Notes under the pieces: generated by a model | What the model was told of the DNA's origin: nothing | The model's database searches: none | Seen by the model: only the letters and a program-made list of their open reading frames with translations | Program-made: the position numbers and the translations under genes | NCBI GenBank assembly: GCA_017591395.1 | Contig: WEDG01005253.1 | Coordinates: 1 to 64,000 of the forward strand | Length of the DNA stretch: 64,000 nt | Reading direction: 5' to 3' | DNA from: Schistocephalus solidus | Lineage: Eukaryota; Platyhelminthes; Cestoda; Diphyllobothriidea; Diphyllobothriidae | Shown: positions 34,840 through 43,431 of the stretch, piece by piece | Layout of the letters: each line of letters opens with the position of its first letter | Position numbering within the stretch: the stretch's first letter is position 1

Positions 34840-35225
34840 ATGAGAAAAGGTCGTCTGGTGGGTGTCCCATTGCGCTGGCATCGCCTTGCAGAAGGGAGGC
34901 TGAGCAGCCGTACTGACTAATTAGACATGTTGCCTGCATTTTATGCACTGCTTGCGCAGCCAAGCTACTGCTTTTGACAAGAATTGGTGCCAAAGGGCAC
35001 GTGTGGCACACATTGCACGGATTCGAACCCACGACAACAAGAGGTAGGCTTCAATAGAACCAATGTTCTAACCACCCAAGTCACCAGGCCCCACCTGGGA
35101 GCCCCGAGTATAATAGCACTTGACTCAATTTACTCACCCAGCCTACTGCAGCGTATGGAATCCACCAATGCTGATACAGTAAACTGACTGCCCTAAGCAA
35201 GAAATTCCTAAGCAAAAACCCCTTA
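34840..35225 (-). mobile_element. tRNA-derived SINE (minus strand)
   Basis: On the minus strand: body 'gcagtcagtttactgtatca', 'gcattggtggattccatacg', 'gcagtaggctgggtgagtaa', then a tRNA-like head ('gggcctggtgacttgggtgg', 'ttagaac', 'cctcttgttgtcg', B-box 'gggttcgaatccg'). It lies head-to-head with the plus-strand copy that starts at 35226. Confidence 0.7.
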
Positions 35226-35625
35226 CTGTCCTGGGTTCGAATTCCACCGAGGCCACCGAGGTTTTTTACAACTGGGTCGAAGGAAGTATTAAAATTTTCA
35301 AAAACCCCATTAATTAGGTGCGCCTGGTAGTTATCGGGTGGATTCTTGATTGTTTGCTTAGAAAATCCTGTTGGCGTACTCAGCTTACTGTACCAGCATT
35401 GGTAGATGCCCTAGATTGCAGCAGGCTGGGCGGGTAACTTGACCCAAATGTGATAAAAATCACGGCTCCCGATGGGGGCCTCGTAGCTCAGTTGGCTAGA
35501 GCGTTGTTTGTACTAAAGCTTTCCCCTTGCTGTCATGGGTTCGAATCCCACCGAGACCAACGAGTCTTTGGCAGTCGTCAAATGAATTGTTCAAATCTGC
35601 CAAAACGCCCGTTTTCAGAAAGGAA
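35226..35625 (+). mobile_element. tRNA-derived SINE, plus strand, partial tandem
   Basis: It begins with the end of one head ('gggttcgaattcc', 'accgaggttttttacaactg'), continues through the body ('cagcttactgtaccagcatt', 'gcagcaggctgggcgggtaa'), then has a second, well-kept head at 35463-35545. That head has an A-box 'tagctcagttggctagagcg', a B-box 'gggttcgaatccc', and outer bases GGCCTCG / CGAGACC that pair at six of seven positions like an acceptor stem. About nine extra nucleotides between the arms and the recurrence at three sites argue for a SINE rather than a working tRNA gene. Confidence 0.75.
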
Positions 35626-36694
35626 AAGAATGCAACTTACCCGAACGGCGGCCAGCCTCACCGAGGCAGGTAACGGCCTGTAATGAATAGGGCTGTAGGG
35701 TCTTGGTGTAAGCTAATGCTGCAGAAGTTAGTAACGCCTGCAAACGAACAAATGCAGGGGAGGCGCGGAAACGCTGAATTGTCCGAGGTGAAGACGGAGG
35801 CCCAGACGAGGAGTCAGCGTCAAGAGGAGGCGAAGAAGCTGGGGAAATCCATCTTCCTCTCCATTAGTGTATTATTTCTGGGACTTATGATAAGTAAAGG
35901 TGAAATTAGGGTCCTGCGCTGCAGTGGCGAGAGTATTAAAATATAGAAAATTTGGTAAAGAGGAAAAATAACAACTTGTGTCTCAGGCAGGAGATCTTGA
36001 TGTGGAGGAAAACGTTGGATTTATTGAGGTTCAGAGAACACAGAATTCGGGTGGACATCTCACGTACTGCAAACACGGGTTTGGGTAGAGCTGGCTTATG
36101 GCAGCTAATAAGGCAGAAGTGACCATCACGGTTCCCCTTTGTCCTTATGGGTAATCCTTCCCCGAAGATATTACTGGTCGCTAGGTGACTGCCTATGAAG
36201 GTTCCAGATTGCGACCCAATGCGCAACACGACGAGCATGTCCTGTAACCTGGTCATCGAGCGCACGGCCATAAATTGCTCGTGTTGAGAAACAGACATGT
36301 TAAGACATTTAGTTACGAATGGGCCACATTTTTTGGAAAAGAAAGGTACTTAGTATCGCATTCAGCATTCTCTGAAGAAGACGGAGGAGAACACTGGGAA
36401 CAGTCGCCTGTCCCCCTGATTATAGAAATGACGGGACGTTTCCGGAACGTCAGTGCAATCATAGTTCGGTTCACGAACTCGCCTCTACCTCTTACTCGTC
36501 TTCTTTGGGGATTAGGATGATGTCGGCGACGGCTGCGATAGTACATCTTAACATCGAATCTTCACGATAGAAGCTTGTTGTGTACGGTTTTGAGGCTGGT
36601 TCTACGGCTGAGTCGGACGCATGGAAAATATGGAAATACAATCAACCGCCAAACCGTGCCTAACAAACGATTATCATGTTGGCGGAAGTCTGTG
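35626..36694. other. Intergenic, no gene seen
   Basis: Frames at 35683-35946, 35936-36298 (minus) and 36275-36520 show no recognisable domain. The first has a Lys/Glu-rich stretch followed by a hydrophobic one, but no second line of evidence. Confidence 0.4.
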
Positions 36695-36904
36695 CGGTAG
36701 GGATGCCTTGAATGGCAGCCTAAACAGGACACGGGAATAGTAACCGCCCTGCTCGCTTAATAGGTGGCCTTACGGTGAATTTTAGGTAGGGTAAATATAC
36801 CTGTGTCTTAACTCTAACACTAACCCTAAAATAAAACTAAATAATCACCCTAGCTTAATCCTAGCCCAACCCGAAACCTAAACCCTGCAATTAACACGGT
36901 AATA
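36695..36904. repeat. MITE-like element, left half (split by a PLE)
   Basis: It contains 'ggatgccttgaatggcagcc', 'taaacaggacacggg', 'ggccttacggtgaattttag' and a CCCTAA-type interior. The reverse complement of 38040-38160 gives the same order ('ggatgcctcgtatcaccgcc', 'taaacaggacacggg', 'ggccttgcgttgaattccaa'). The two halves therefore appear to be the ends of one element. Confidence 0.65.
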
Positions 36905-36968
36905 ACGATCGCTGGGATAAGAGCTTCATTCGCATGGCAATTAACGCCACCCTCACCCTTCATCGATA

Positions 36969-37511
36969 ATGTCTGCGCTCTGGTGCGTTAAGAAATATCG
37001 GCGTGCGATACCATACGTCAAAATGCGCAAAGGAAACGAACGAAAAAGCGCACCGAACCCAAATATTGGTGTGCGATTTAATACGCCAAAAATGCGCAAA
37101 AGAGACGAACGAAAAAATCGCACCGAACCTACATATTGGCGTGCGATTCCATACGTCAAAAACGTCTCGGAGGCCGTCAGCCGCCTTTTTGCGTCACTTG
37201 GAGTTGGAGTCGCACACAGATCGAAGGCTACCATTTGGTACCACGTAATGAGACCGAAGGATCCGCTGTCACGACAAGAAACATATAAAGTTGTTTATCG
37301 GATCTCGTGCAGGCTGTTTCGGACGCGAATTGCCGAACAAGCGGCAGTGATGCAGCAAATTTACGCCAATTCTCAAGTCGCAGCTCATCTGGCGAGAACC
37401 GGCCACAAATTCAAGTTCGATGAAGCCAAAATTCTCACAAGAGATTATAATCGCATGAGCCGCGAGTTGCTTGAATTATGGTTTACAGTTCCCCAGTCGA
37501 GCAACAAGTGA
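36969..37511 (+). pseudogene. PLE C-terminal frame: 70-bp tandem repeat plus GIY-YIG remnant
   Basis: An open frame of 180 codons. Residues 1-62 come from a ~70-bp DNA repeat (starts about 36999, 37068 and 37138), giving 'RAIPYVK' twice with a related 'VRFNTPK' between. From 'PYVKNVSEAVSRLFASLGVG' on, the frame follows the PLE C-terminal region: 'HVMRPKDPLSRQETYKVVYR', then 'TRIAEQAAV', 'NSQVAAHLARTGHKFKFDEA', 'MSRELLELWFTVPQS'. The segment that should hold the second half of the nuclease motif (Y-I/V-G) is missing between 'VVYRISC' and 'RLFRTRI', an in-frame loss that removes the active site. The upstream RT is absent. Confidence 0.72.
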
Positions 37512-37836
37512 ATGGTCTACTCAACCCATATTCGGTGTTGAGATTCAGTTTGGCCAGAGCAATCGGCCACTCAGGGAGCGCTCAGGCGAACACATTTTCC
37601 AACGCCAGTGCCGGTGAGCCAGATGGCCGAGCAATCATTACGCCCACCTCTAACACGGGTGATCAAATTTCAGCGGATAACGACCCTCATGCCGACCATC
37701 GAACAATTATCGCACCAGAGCGCAGACATCATCGAGAAAAGGGGAGTCGTTAATTTCCATAGGCATGTAGTAGCATAGCGCCTGCATCCTATAAATACTA
37801 CAACTCCATGTGTACGAAGTACCCGTATCTGATAAT

Positions 37837-37878
37837 GTCTCTGATGATGGGTTCGAGTTGGGATCCAAAACGTCAGGC
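37837..37878 (+). ncRNA. Hammerhead-like motif, core-mutated PLE copy
   Basis: Same layout as at 30919: GTCT, CTGATGA (37841-37847), stem II GGGTTC / GGATCC, then AAAAC where GAAAC is expected (37867-37871), GTC, AGGC. The invariant core G has become A, so cleavage is unlikely. Stem I is conserved exactly with the first copy. Confidence 0.6.
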
Positions 37879-37944
37879 GAATAAAGCTCTTGTCCCAGAG
37901 ATCACATCTATCTCTACTCAATCACTTCCTGGAACTCGCATTTT

Positions 37945-38160
37945 CACTTGTAACGACGATACCAACCTTAAACCTTAGCCTAGTCATGGCCCTAACTCAA
38001 ACTCTGACCGTAATTTCACACTTAAACATAACCCTCAACTCAAGCCTAAACATAATTTCCTTGGAATTCAACGCAAGGCCATGTGCACTGTGGACGGTTC
38101 TTTGGCCCGTGTCCTGTTTAGGCGGTGATACGAGGCATCCTTACCGCCTGTGCTAATACC
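37945..38160. repeat. MITE-like element, right half
   Basis: CCCTAA-type interior ('ggccctaactcaaactctga', 'cataaccctcaac'), then the inverted end 'ccttggaattcaacgcaagg', 'cccgtgtcctgtttaggc', 'gaggcatccttaccg', matching the left half at 36695-36904 in reverse. Confidence 0.65.
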
Positions 38161-39040
38161 GGTCCATTTTATACCGTCAAGCAGTGTGGATTAGTCACTT
38201 TGGTCCACATGTGAATTTGAGAATTCGGTTTGTGACATCTAAATCGATATGCCCATTGATACGTGCTCTATCGGCGTGAACTGCTTCTGGGTATATGTGA
38301 TCTTTCTTGGACGGAAAGGCTCCAATAATACCGATAATGTTCCAACTGAACGTGTTTTTGGTGTCCAGCGCCTGAATTCCCGATCGATATAGATTGTTTC
38401 GTCTCCTCAACAATAGTTATTGTTCATGTACACCGGCAATAATAGATTTCTCCGATTAACAACAATGGAAAGTATCAAAAATGTAGCAGTTGATTTTGGC
38501 GGCAAATGCTCTCCTATCGAAACAGCCGATGAAAAAAGGTCTAGAACGCAAACGGTAAAGGGCCATGAAATCCCGGTGACAATGCACTCAGAGGAGGCCT
38601 GTGCCAACAGACATTGATGTCTTAAAAGGCTAGTGCAGCAAAAAAACCAATAGATCAACGACAATAGAAACTTACTCCAGCGAACCATTCCTCCGGTTCG
38701 TACATAATCAGCTATGAGACAGCTAATTTAACCATTTCCATACGTCGCCCATGCGTCTGTCGACAAGTAGAGAAGCTTTCTATAATATTTACGCAAGAAA
38801 CGGACTACTGAGCTATTTCTAAATTAAGCTTTTTCCCCAAAGTGATTTCGTCTTGTGTGGTCTGAAAGGTTTTTATTGGGTAGCCTGCGTGTTATATTAC
38901 CAAAATCCCATGGCGGCAAGGCTCTGTTGTCAACCTCGCAACCCCACGTAAGCATTTTTTCTTACACCTACTGATTTTCACTGATGCAGACGAAGAGGAA
39001 CGGTTCGGTCAAGGAACCAGCAGAAATGCCGTAAACTTAC
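38161..39040. other. Non-coding, probably intron or downstream flank of the coiled-coil gene
   Basis: No exon of the minus-strand gene was recognised here, although its reading must continue below 39041. Short frames (38420-38617 and others) are unsupported. Confidence 0.35.
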
Positions 39041-39237
39041 AAGTCCAGGGAAATGATGACCGAGTCGCAGCTGGAAGATACACCGACTCGGCTGCCCCGC
39101 GCTGACGATGGGGACTGCAGAGAGTTCTTCGGTGACGATGAGGTGAGGGAATACGCAGCGTTGACCTCAGACAGCCGGCTGCGGCACTGTCGCAGTTCCA
39201 GACTCCGCTCATAAAGGGCCGCCTCCAACTGAGTCAC
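39041..39237 (-). CDS. Coiled-coil gene, exon 5 (partial gene)
   Basis: A minus-strand exon bounded by an acceptor 'tccctgacgcccag' just before 39237 and a donor 'gtaagt' just after 39041. It encodes 'VTQLEAALYERSLELRQCRS' with a heptad-like start, then a Ser-rich stretch ('LTSSSPKNSLQSPSSARGS'). The amphipathic helix and Ser-rich linker resemble the upstream exons on the same strand. It starts in phase 0, but the preceding recognised exon ends with two bases over, so at least one exon between 39.2 and 42.9 kb is missing from my model. It ends two bases into a codon, so the gene continues below 39 kb. Confidence 0.55.
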
Positions 39238-39352
39238 CTGGGCGTCAGGGAGAGAGGTTATACGTGAATAAGGTCATCGTCTAAGCTTGTAGCATTCAGC
39301 TTTTCTAGTGTTTGTTCGAAACAGAGATGTTTTGGGGAGAATTAGGAAAAAT

Positions 39353-39383
39353 CGATGATGATGATGATGATGATGATGATGAT
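39353..39383. repeat. (GAT)n microsatellite
   Basis: About ten GAT/ATG trinucleotides in a row, followed by imperfect units. It lies about 115 bp before exon 5, in the intron. Confidence 0.95.
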
Positions 39384-39842
39384 CAGGATGATGAAGACAT
39401 GTAAACGCCATACATGTTATAAAAGCCGATTTTTAAAAGTAGGCGGAGCAACGAACAAAAAATTCTGTGAGAGATTTTCGTTAACTACGATGAATTTGGA
39501 AAGTTGTACCTCCGCCTTGAAACTGTTAGTGAGCGTGTGAATTCTTATTTAAAAACAAATATTTGTAATTAATGCTGCCTGTTGTAGTTTCCTCAGAAAG
39601 AAAGATTTTTCACGAATGTAGGCAAATATGAGAGTCCCAGGTTCTTGCTGCAAACGAGATGGAGGCGCGATCAACGGAACAGTAGTTACCGTACATGATG
39701 AACCTTTTTTCCCACCTTCAATGGCAGAACATACAAATGTATCAGAGGAACGCTAGTAGGTTAACAGATAATTGGACAATTTACATCAATGTCCACAAGT
39801 GCTGGAAGGTGCCGCTTTTAACCACTTCGGACCTGCGTCTTA

Positions 39843-40430
39843 ACACCCGTATTTGGACGGCACGTTCGTCATAATTGAGGGGGACAGGTTATCAGGCTTT
39901 CGGGATCTACTTAAAGTTATCTTCCCCGCTATTCAGTTCACAAGGGACGGGAAGTCAGAAAGTTGCCCTTCCTTAACTTTCTCGTCACGCGCAGATCTCA
40001 TGCATAGAAAGACGACTAACACAACCCGCGTGCTCAGCTTTCATAATGATCAACTGACTGGGCACAAAGTTGGCTGCGTTAGGACGTTCTTCCTAAGGGA
40101 AAAAGATAATTGCAGCGAACCACAGGACCAATGGCATCTTCGAGGCCAATTGTCAAAGAATGGCCACCCAAAAACCTCATTAACAGCTGCCTCCGTACGG
40201 GCCCACGAAGAAAAAACGGGAGGAATTCACAAAGACTGGCCTTCTTTAACGTGCACAAAGAATGGGCCAGAGGTAACAGAACGCATTGCCCCAGAGGATC
40301 GCCCATCGGCCGGCAGCTACCATGTGTATCAATATTCTGCAGATGGACCGGCAGGAGGCGAGTGAGCAATCTTACGTAGTTTACCAACCACCAACTACTT
40401 GTGCCGCTGCATCCATGAATTTCCCAGCGT
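39843..40430 (+). pseudogene. Penelope-like element RT palm to GIY-YIG fragment
   Basis: The frame 39853-40365 opens with 'YLDGTFVIIEGDRL' (from 39849), where Penelope RTs have the catalytic Y-x-D-D; here the second Asp is Gly. It continues 'TTNTTRVLSFHNDQLTGHK' and 'VGCVRTFF', the conserved thumb. After frameshifts, another frame gives 'INSCLRTGPRRKNGRNSQRL' (about 40170) and a third gives 'IAHRPAATMC' and 'SEQSYVVYQ' (about 40295-40390), where the GIY-YIG domain starts. At least two frameshifts and the lost catalytic Asp make it dead. It lies antisense within an intron of the coiled-coil gene. Confidence 0.72.
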
Positions 40431-41514
40431 TCCCCATGTGCTCTCTGATATATGAGCTCGAGTTTTCTATCCTGGTTTTTTTATATTTTTTTGGAAATTA
40501 ATGCTTGAAGTTGAAGAAGGTCCTTTGAAACAAGGTCTTTTAGACCCGGTCCAAATATGCCTATTTGAAAAACCACACATAATTAACAAATTTCTAACAG
40601 GCAGTGAGTAGTGTAAAACCACTGAATGAGTTAACATACTGACCGCCCAGGTACTAGCTAAAAGCCCAGAAACGCGGGTTTCGCGGATTTTGTGAACAAG
40701 ACTGAAGGTGTGTGCTTAGAGCTCTAAAGGAAGACATAAACGTGGCAAGTGAACAGTCGGGAAGTAGCCTTCTGTTGCTACGCCCACCCGCATAGGATTG
40801 CTAAGGTGGGTTTTAGCCGTGTGGCACGGGCCGACTTCGAGTTTGCCCAATTAAAATTAACACGGTAAAACCAGGAGTGTGATTCTACGCGCCTACAAAA
40901 AGAGACGGATGGCAGTGAGTATCCTTATCGAATGGATATTCTGTGCTCACATACCCCAATGTTCAATAGCACTTACATCTGATCCGTGTAGTTACGAGGA
41001 CAATTGGTGCATGAAATTCTACAATGTTCATGTGGATTCGATTAGTCTTGACACGCACAATTCCACTACATTCCGTGTCCATCAATCGGCGAGAACGAAA
41101 AAGTACATGAGAACGTGGAACTCCAGTTGCTAGTCGCATAAGAGACGGTACAGGTTGCAAACGGCCCCAAAAAGCTCCACACATCCGGGAACGGTAACTA
41201 AAAGACTCCGACTACTAGGACTTATGTTTCATGAAACGCAAAGGTTACAAAAAGCTGTGTCATATCTGACAACTGGCTATGCTTAAACAGTTCATTTCGA
41301 TGCTTTTCCACTATATCTGGAGCCGAAATTGGCAAAAGTAAACGATCAGTAGAAACTGGGTGATGTGCTGCTCAGATAATAAGGTTGACGATACGGTCCA
41401 CGGCGACTGAGCAGTAGGGGTGCAAAGATCCAGCGCCATACAGTAAACCGGGTTATTAATAATTATGCGCTGCTTAACTTATAATAACCGTCCCAACCAC
41501 CATCCTACTAGTCA
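40431..41514. other. Intronic or intergenic, no gene seen
   Basis: Frames at 40879-41133 and 40963-41184 (minus) are unsupported. Confidence 0.4.
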
Positions 41515-42610
41515 GATTTACCAGAACTTGATCGACTGACATTCGCATACAGAGGATAATGGCACTAGATGGTCTACCATCGAAAATCATCGCCATTAGC
41601 AAGGCCTATTAGAGCTCAACCACTGCACGAGTTTTGGTCCATAACAATCTGTCACAAACATTCGATATTCGGTCTGGCGTTCGACAAGGTTGTATTTTGT
41701 CACCCATTCTTTTTAACTACGCTATCAACTGGATTCTTGGGAAGGCCCTGCATGAAGAGGACGGCGTTGAGATTGCACCCGGATGCCGGTTGGCTGATAT
41801 CAAATGATGTTGCTTTACTAGCTCCAAACTTTGGTGATCTGCATTCTATGATGTAGCGGGTTAATGAAGTCGCTAAATCGGTCGGCTTGTCCATAAAGGC
41901 GGGGAAGACCAAAGTTTTGTTCAAGCTGCATCCCTGCCCAGGAGAAAGCACCTCTCGAGGTTTCAATAACTTGAGGCGAGGTTGCTGCCTAATGGACAGA
42001 GTAAGGATGACATTTTTCCTGAATCGATGCTGCATGTCTGTGCCTGTGGACCCGACGCGACATTTCTATCGCCACAAACATTCGCATTTACCGTGCGTCT
42101 GTCCGGTCTGTCCTTCTCTATGGCTGTGAATACTGGGCTACACGCGTGGAAGATGACCGAAAACTGGAGGCATTTGACCAGCACTGCTTTGAGGGCCATC
42201 CTCCGAGTGAAGTACACAGACTTCGTCTCAATGAGACAGTCCGCACTCGATGCGAAAACATCGCAAGGATATCCCAAGCCATCCAAGAACAACAACTGAG
42301 GTGGTTCGGGCACGTTCTTCATCGCCCACCTTACGAGCTCAGTGCTACTGCCCTTGAACCGGTCCCACTGCCAAATTGGAGACTTCGAAGAGGGGGTCAG
42401 CTCAAAACATGGCTCGACACAGTTCGTCAGGACATGGAAGTTGTTCTTTGACCTTCAGTAATCGGCACCCGTCGTTGAAGAGAATGGATAGAACTGTTCA
42501 GGTCTGCTGCCGCGGATCTTCAAGCATGGAGTGGCACAATCCGTGATATAACCGAGGCCGGCTAGATCAGGCATGATCGCAGCCGTAACAAGTGTAAGTA
42601 AGCACGCCCA
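41515..42610 (+). pseudogene. RTE-type LINE, RT palm to 3' end
   Basis: In order: 'RIMALDGLPSKIIAI', 'RSGVRQGCILSPILFNYAIN' (about 41665-41725), 'DVALLAPNFGDLHSM', 'KSVGLSIKAGKTKV', 'LEAFDQHCFEGHPPSEV', 'RISQAIQEQQLRWFGHVLHR' (about 42270-42320), 'RRGGQLKTWLDTVRQDMEVV' and 'GTIRDITEAG' before the natural stop at about 42562. The tail 'gtaagtaagcacgcccacgc' is typical of RTE 3' ends. A small deletion at about 41800 ('gatatcaaatgatgttgc') removes the catalytic Y-A-D region, and several frameshifts follow. It is the best-kept RTE copy in the window and gives the key to the older ones. It lies in an intron of the coiled-coil gene. Confidence 0.85.
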
Positions 42611-42923
42611 CGCACACGCAAAATTTTGGGTAGGTATGCTAATGAAGACCGCTACTATTAAAATTTTGATCCATGCAGTAATTAAACTATAGTGAGCAAG
42701 ATTTGGGCGACATCGACTTGGATTATGGCTTGCTAAGAGGAGGTGAAAATGGTTATTCTAGTCTATCCAATTCTGTCAGCAAACGCTTCCCTACGCCCAT
42801 TCTTCATCTAGTTCTGATAGGAAAGACTGGGGCCATAGATGACAGCATGGCTGAGAGACTATGCAGGTATCTTGGCCCTCATGCACATCCAAGGACCTCA
42901 GCACGCAAAACGAACACATTTAC

Positions 42924-43431
42924 CAAAGCTGCAAATGCGAGGAACGCACCTGGTCGTCCAGACCATCAACAGTGGCCTTGAGGTGGGCGCGCTCCACGGT
43001 GGCATTAGTGAGACGTTCACGCAGTTCCAGGAACTCAATGTTACTGGCCTTTAACTGGTCCGCAGAAGACTCCACCTCAGCCTCCAATGCACGCAGTCGT
43101 TCCTGCAGACGCCCCACATCCACTTCACCACTGTCACTGGTAGGGGGCCGATCTGGTAAGGTCGGACCATTTTTCAGTCTAGCGATAGTTTCCTGTTGGG
43201 CCTTAAGCTGCTCGTTGAGGAATTGCACTATGGGATGCTGAAGGAGCTGGGATTCATCCAGTTGGCAGAGTTTGGTGGAGGAGGACGAGAAGGGAGAGGA
43301 GGAGGGGGTTGAGGGGGACTGTTGCGTGTCCAGGGCCTCCAGGACCGGCGGCAGCGACTCACCCAAAAGTGCCGGTGCAGACGACGGCACGGAAGACTCA
43401 ATCTCGCCAGATTCGAGGAGGTTGAAGAGTC
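42924..43431 (-). CDS. Coiled-coil gene, exon 4
   Basis: 508 bp with acceptor 'ttttctcccttag' before 43431 and donor G|gtaaat after 42924. It encodes 'LFNLLESGEIESSVPSSAPA', a Ser/Pro/Thr-rich linker, then 'LLQHPIVQFLNEQLKAQQET', and a long helix 'RLQERLRALEAEVESSADQL' ... 'FLELRERLTNATVERAHLKA' with clear leucine heptads. Its first two bases complete the codon left open by exon 3. It ends two bases into a codon, which does not fit exon 5 directly. The opposite-strand frames (42861-43241, 43272-43493) are shadows. Confidence 0.72.

Larger units (their letters stand above)
36905..37905 (+). mobile_element. Penelope-like element inserted in the MITE
   Basis: The insertion separates the two MITE halves. 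Its left edge (about 36915-36990) is an inverted copy of the element's own 3' region. In reverse complement 'cgcaccagagcgcagacatt' and 'gaatgaagctcttatcccag' match 'cgcaccagagcgcagacatc' (about 37717) and 'gaataaagctcttgtcccag' (about 37879), skipping the hammerhead between them. Inverted terminal pieces like this are a known habit of Penelope elements. The coding remnant is annotated separately. Confidence 0.7.

Noticed and set aside
35463..35545. A working tRNA gene
   Set aside because: The acceptor and D stems pair well and the B-box is good, but the stretch between the arms is about nine nucleotides too long and the same head recurs in SINE context at 25.2 and 35.0 kb.
34020..38090. CCCTAA-type words as telomeric DNA
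   Set aside because: The words are irregular, short, and confined to MITE-like elements with inverted ends. No perfect hexamer run is present.
39853..40365. 170-codon frame as an intact host gene
   Set aside because: Its content is a Penelope-like RT fragment with a mutated catalytic site, and the matching region continues in other frames.
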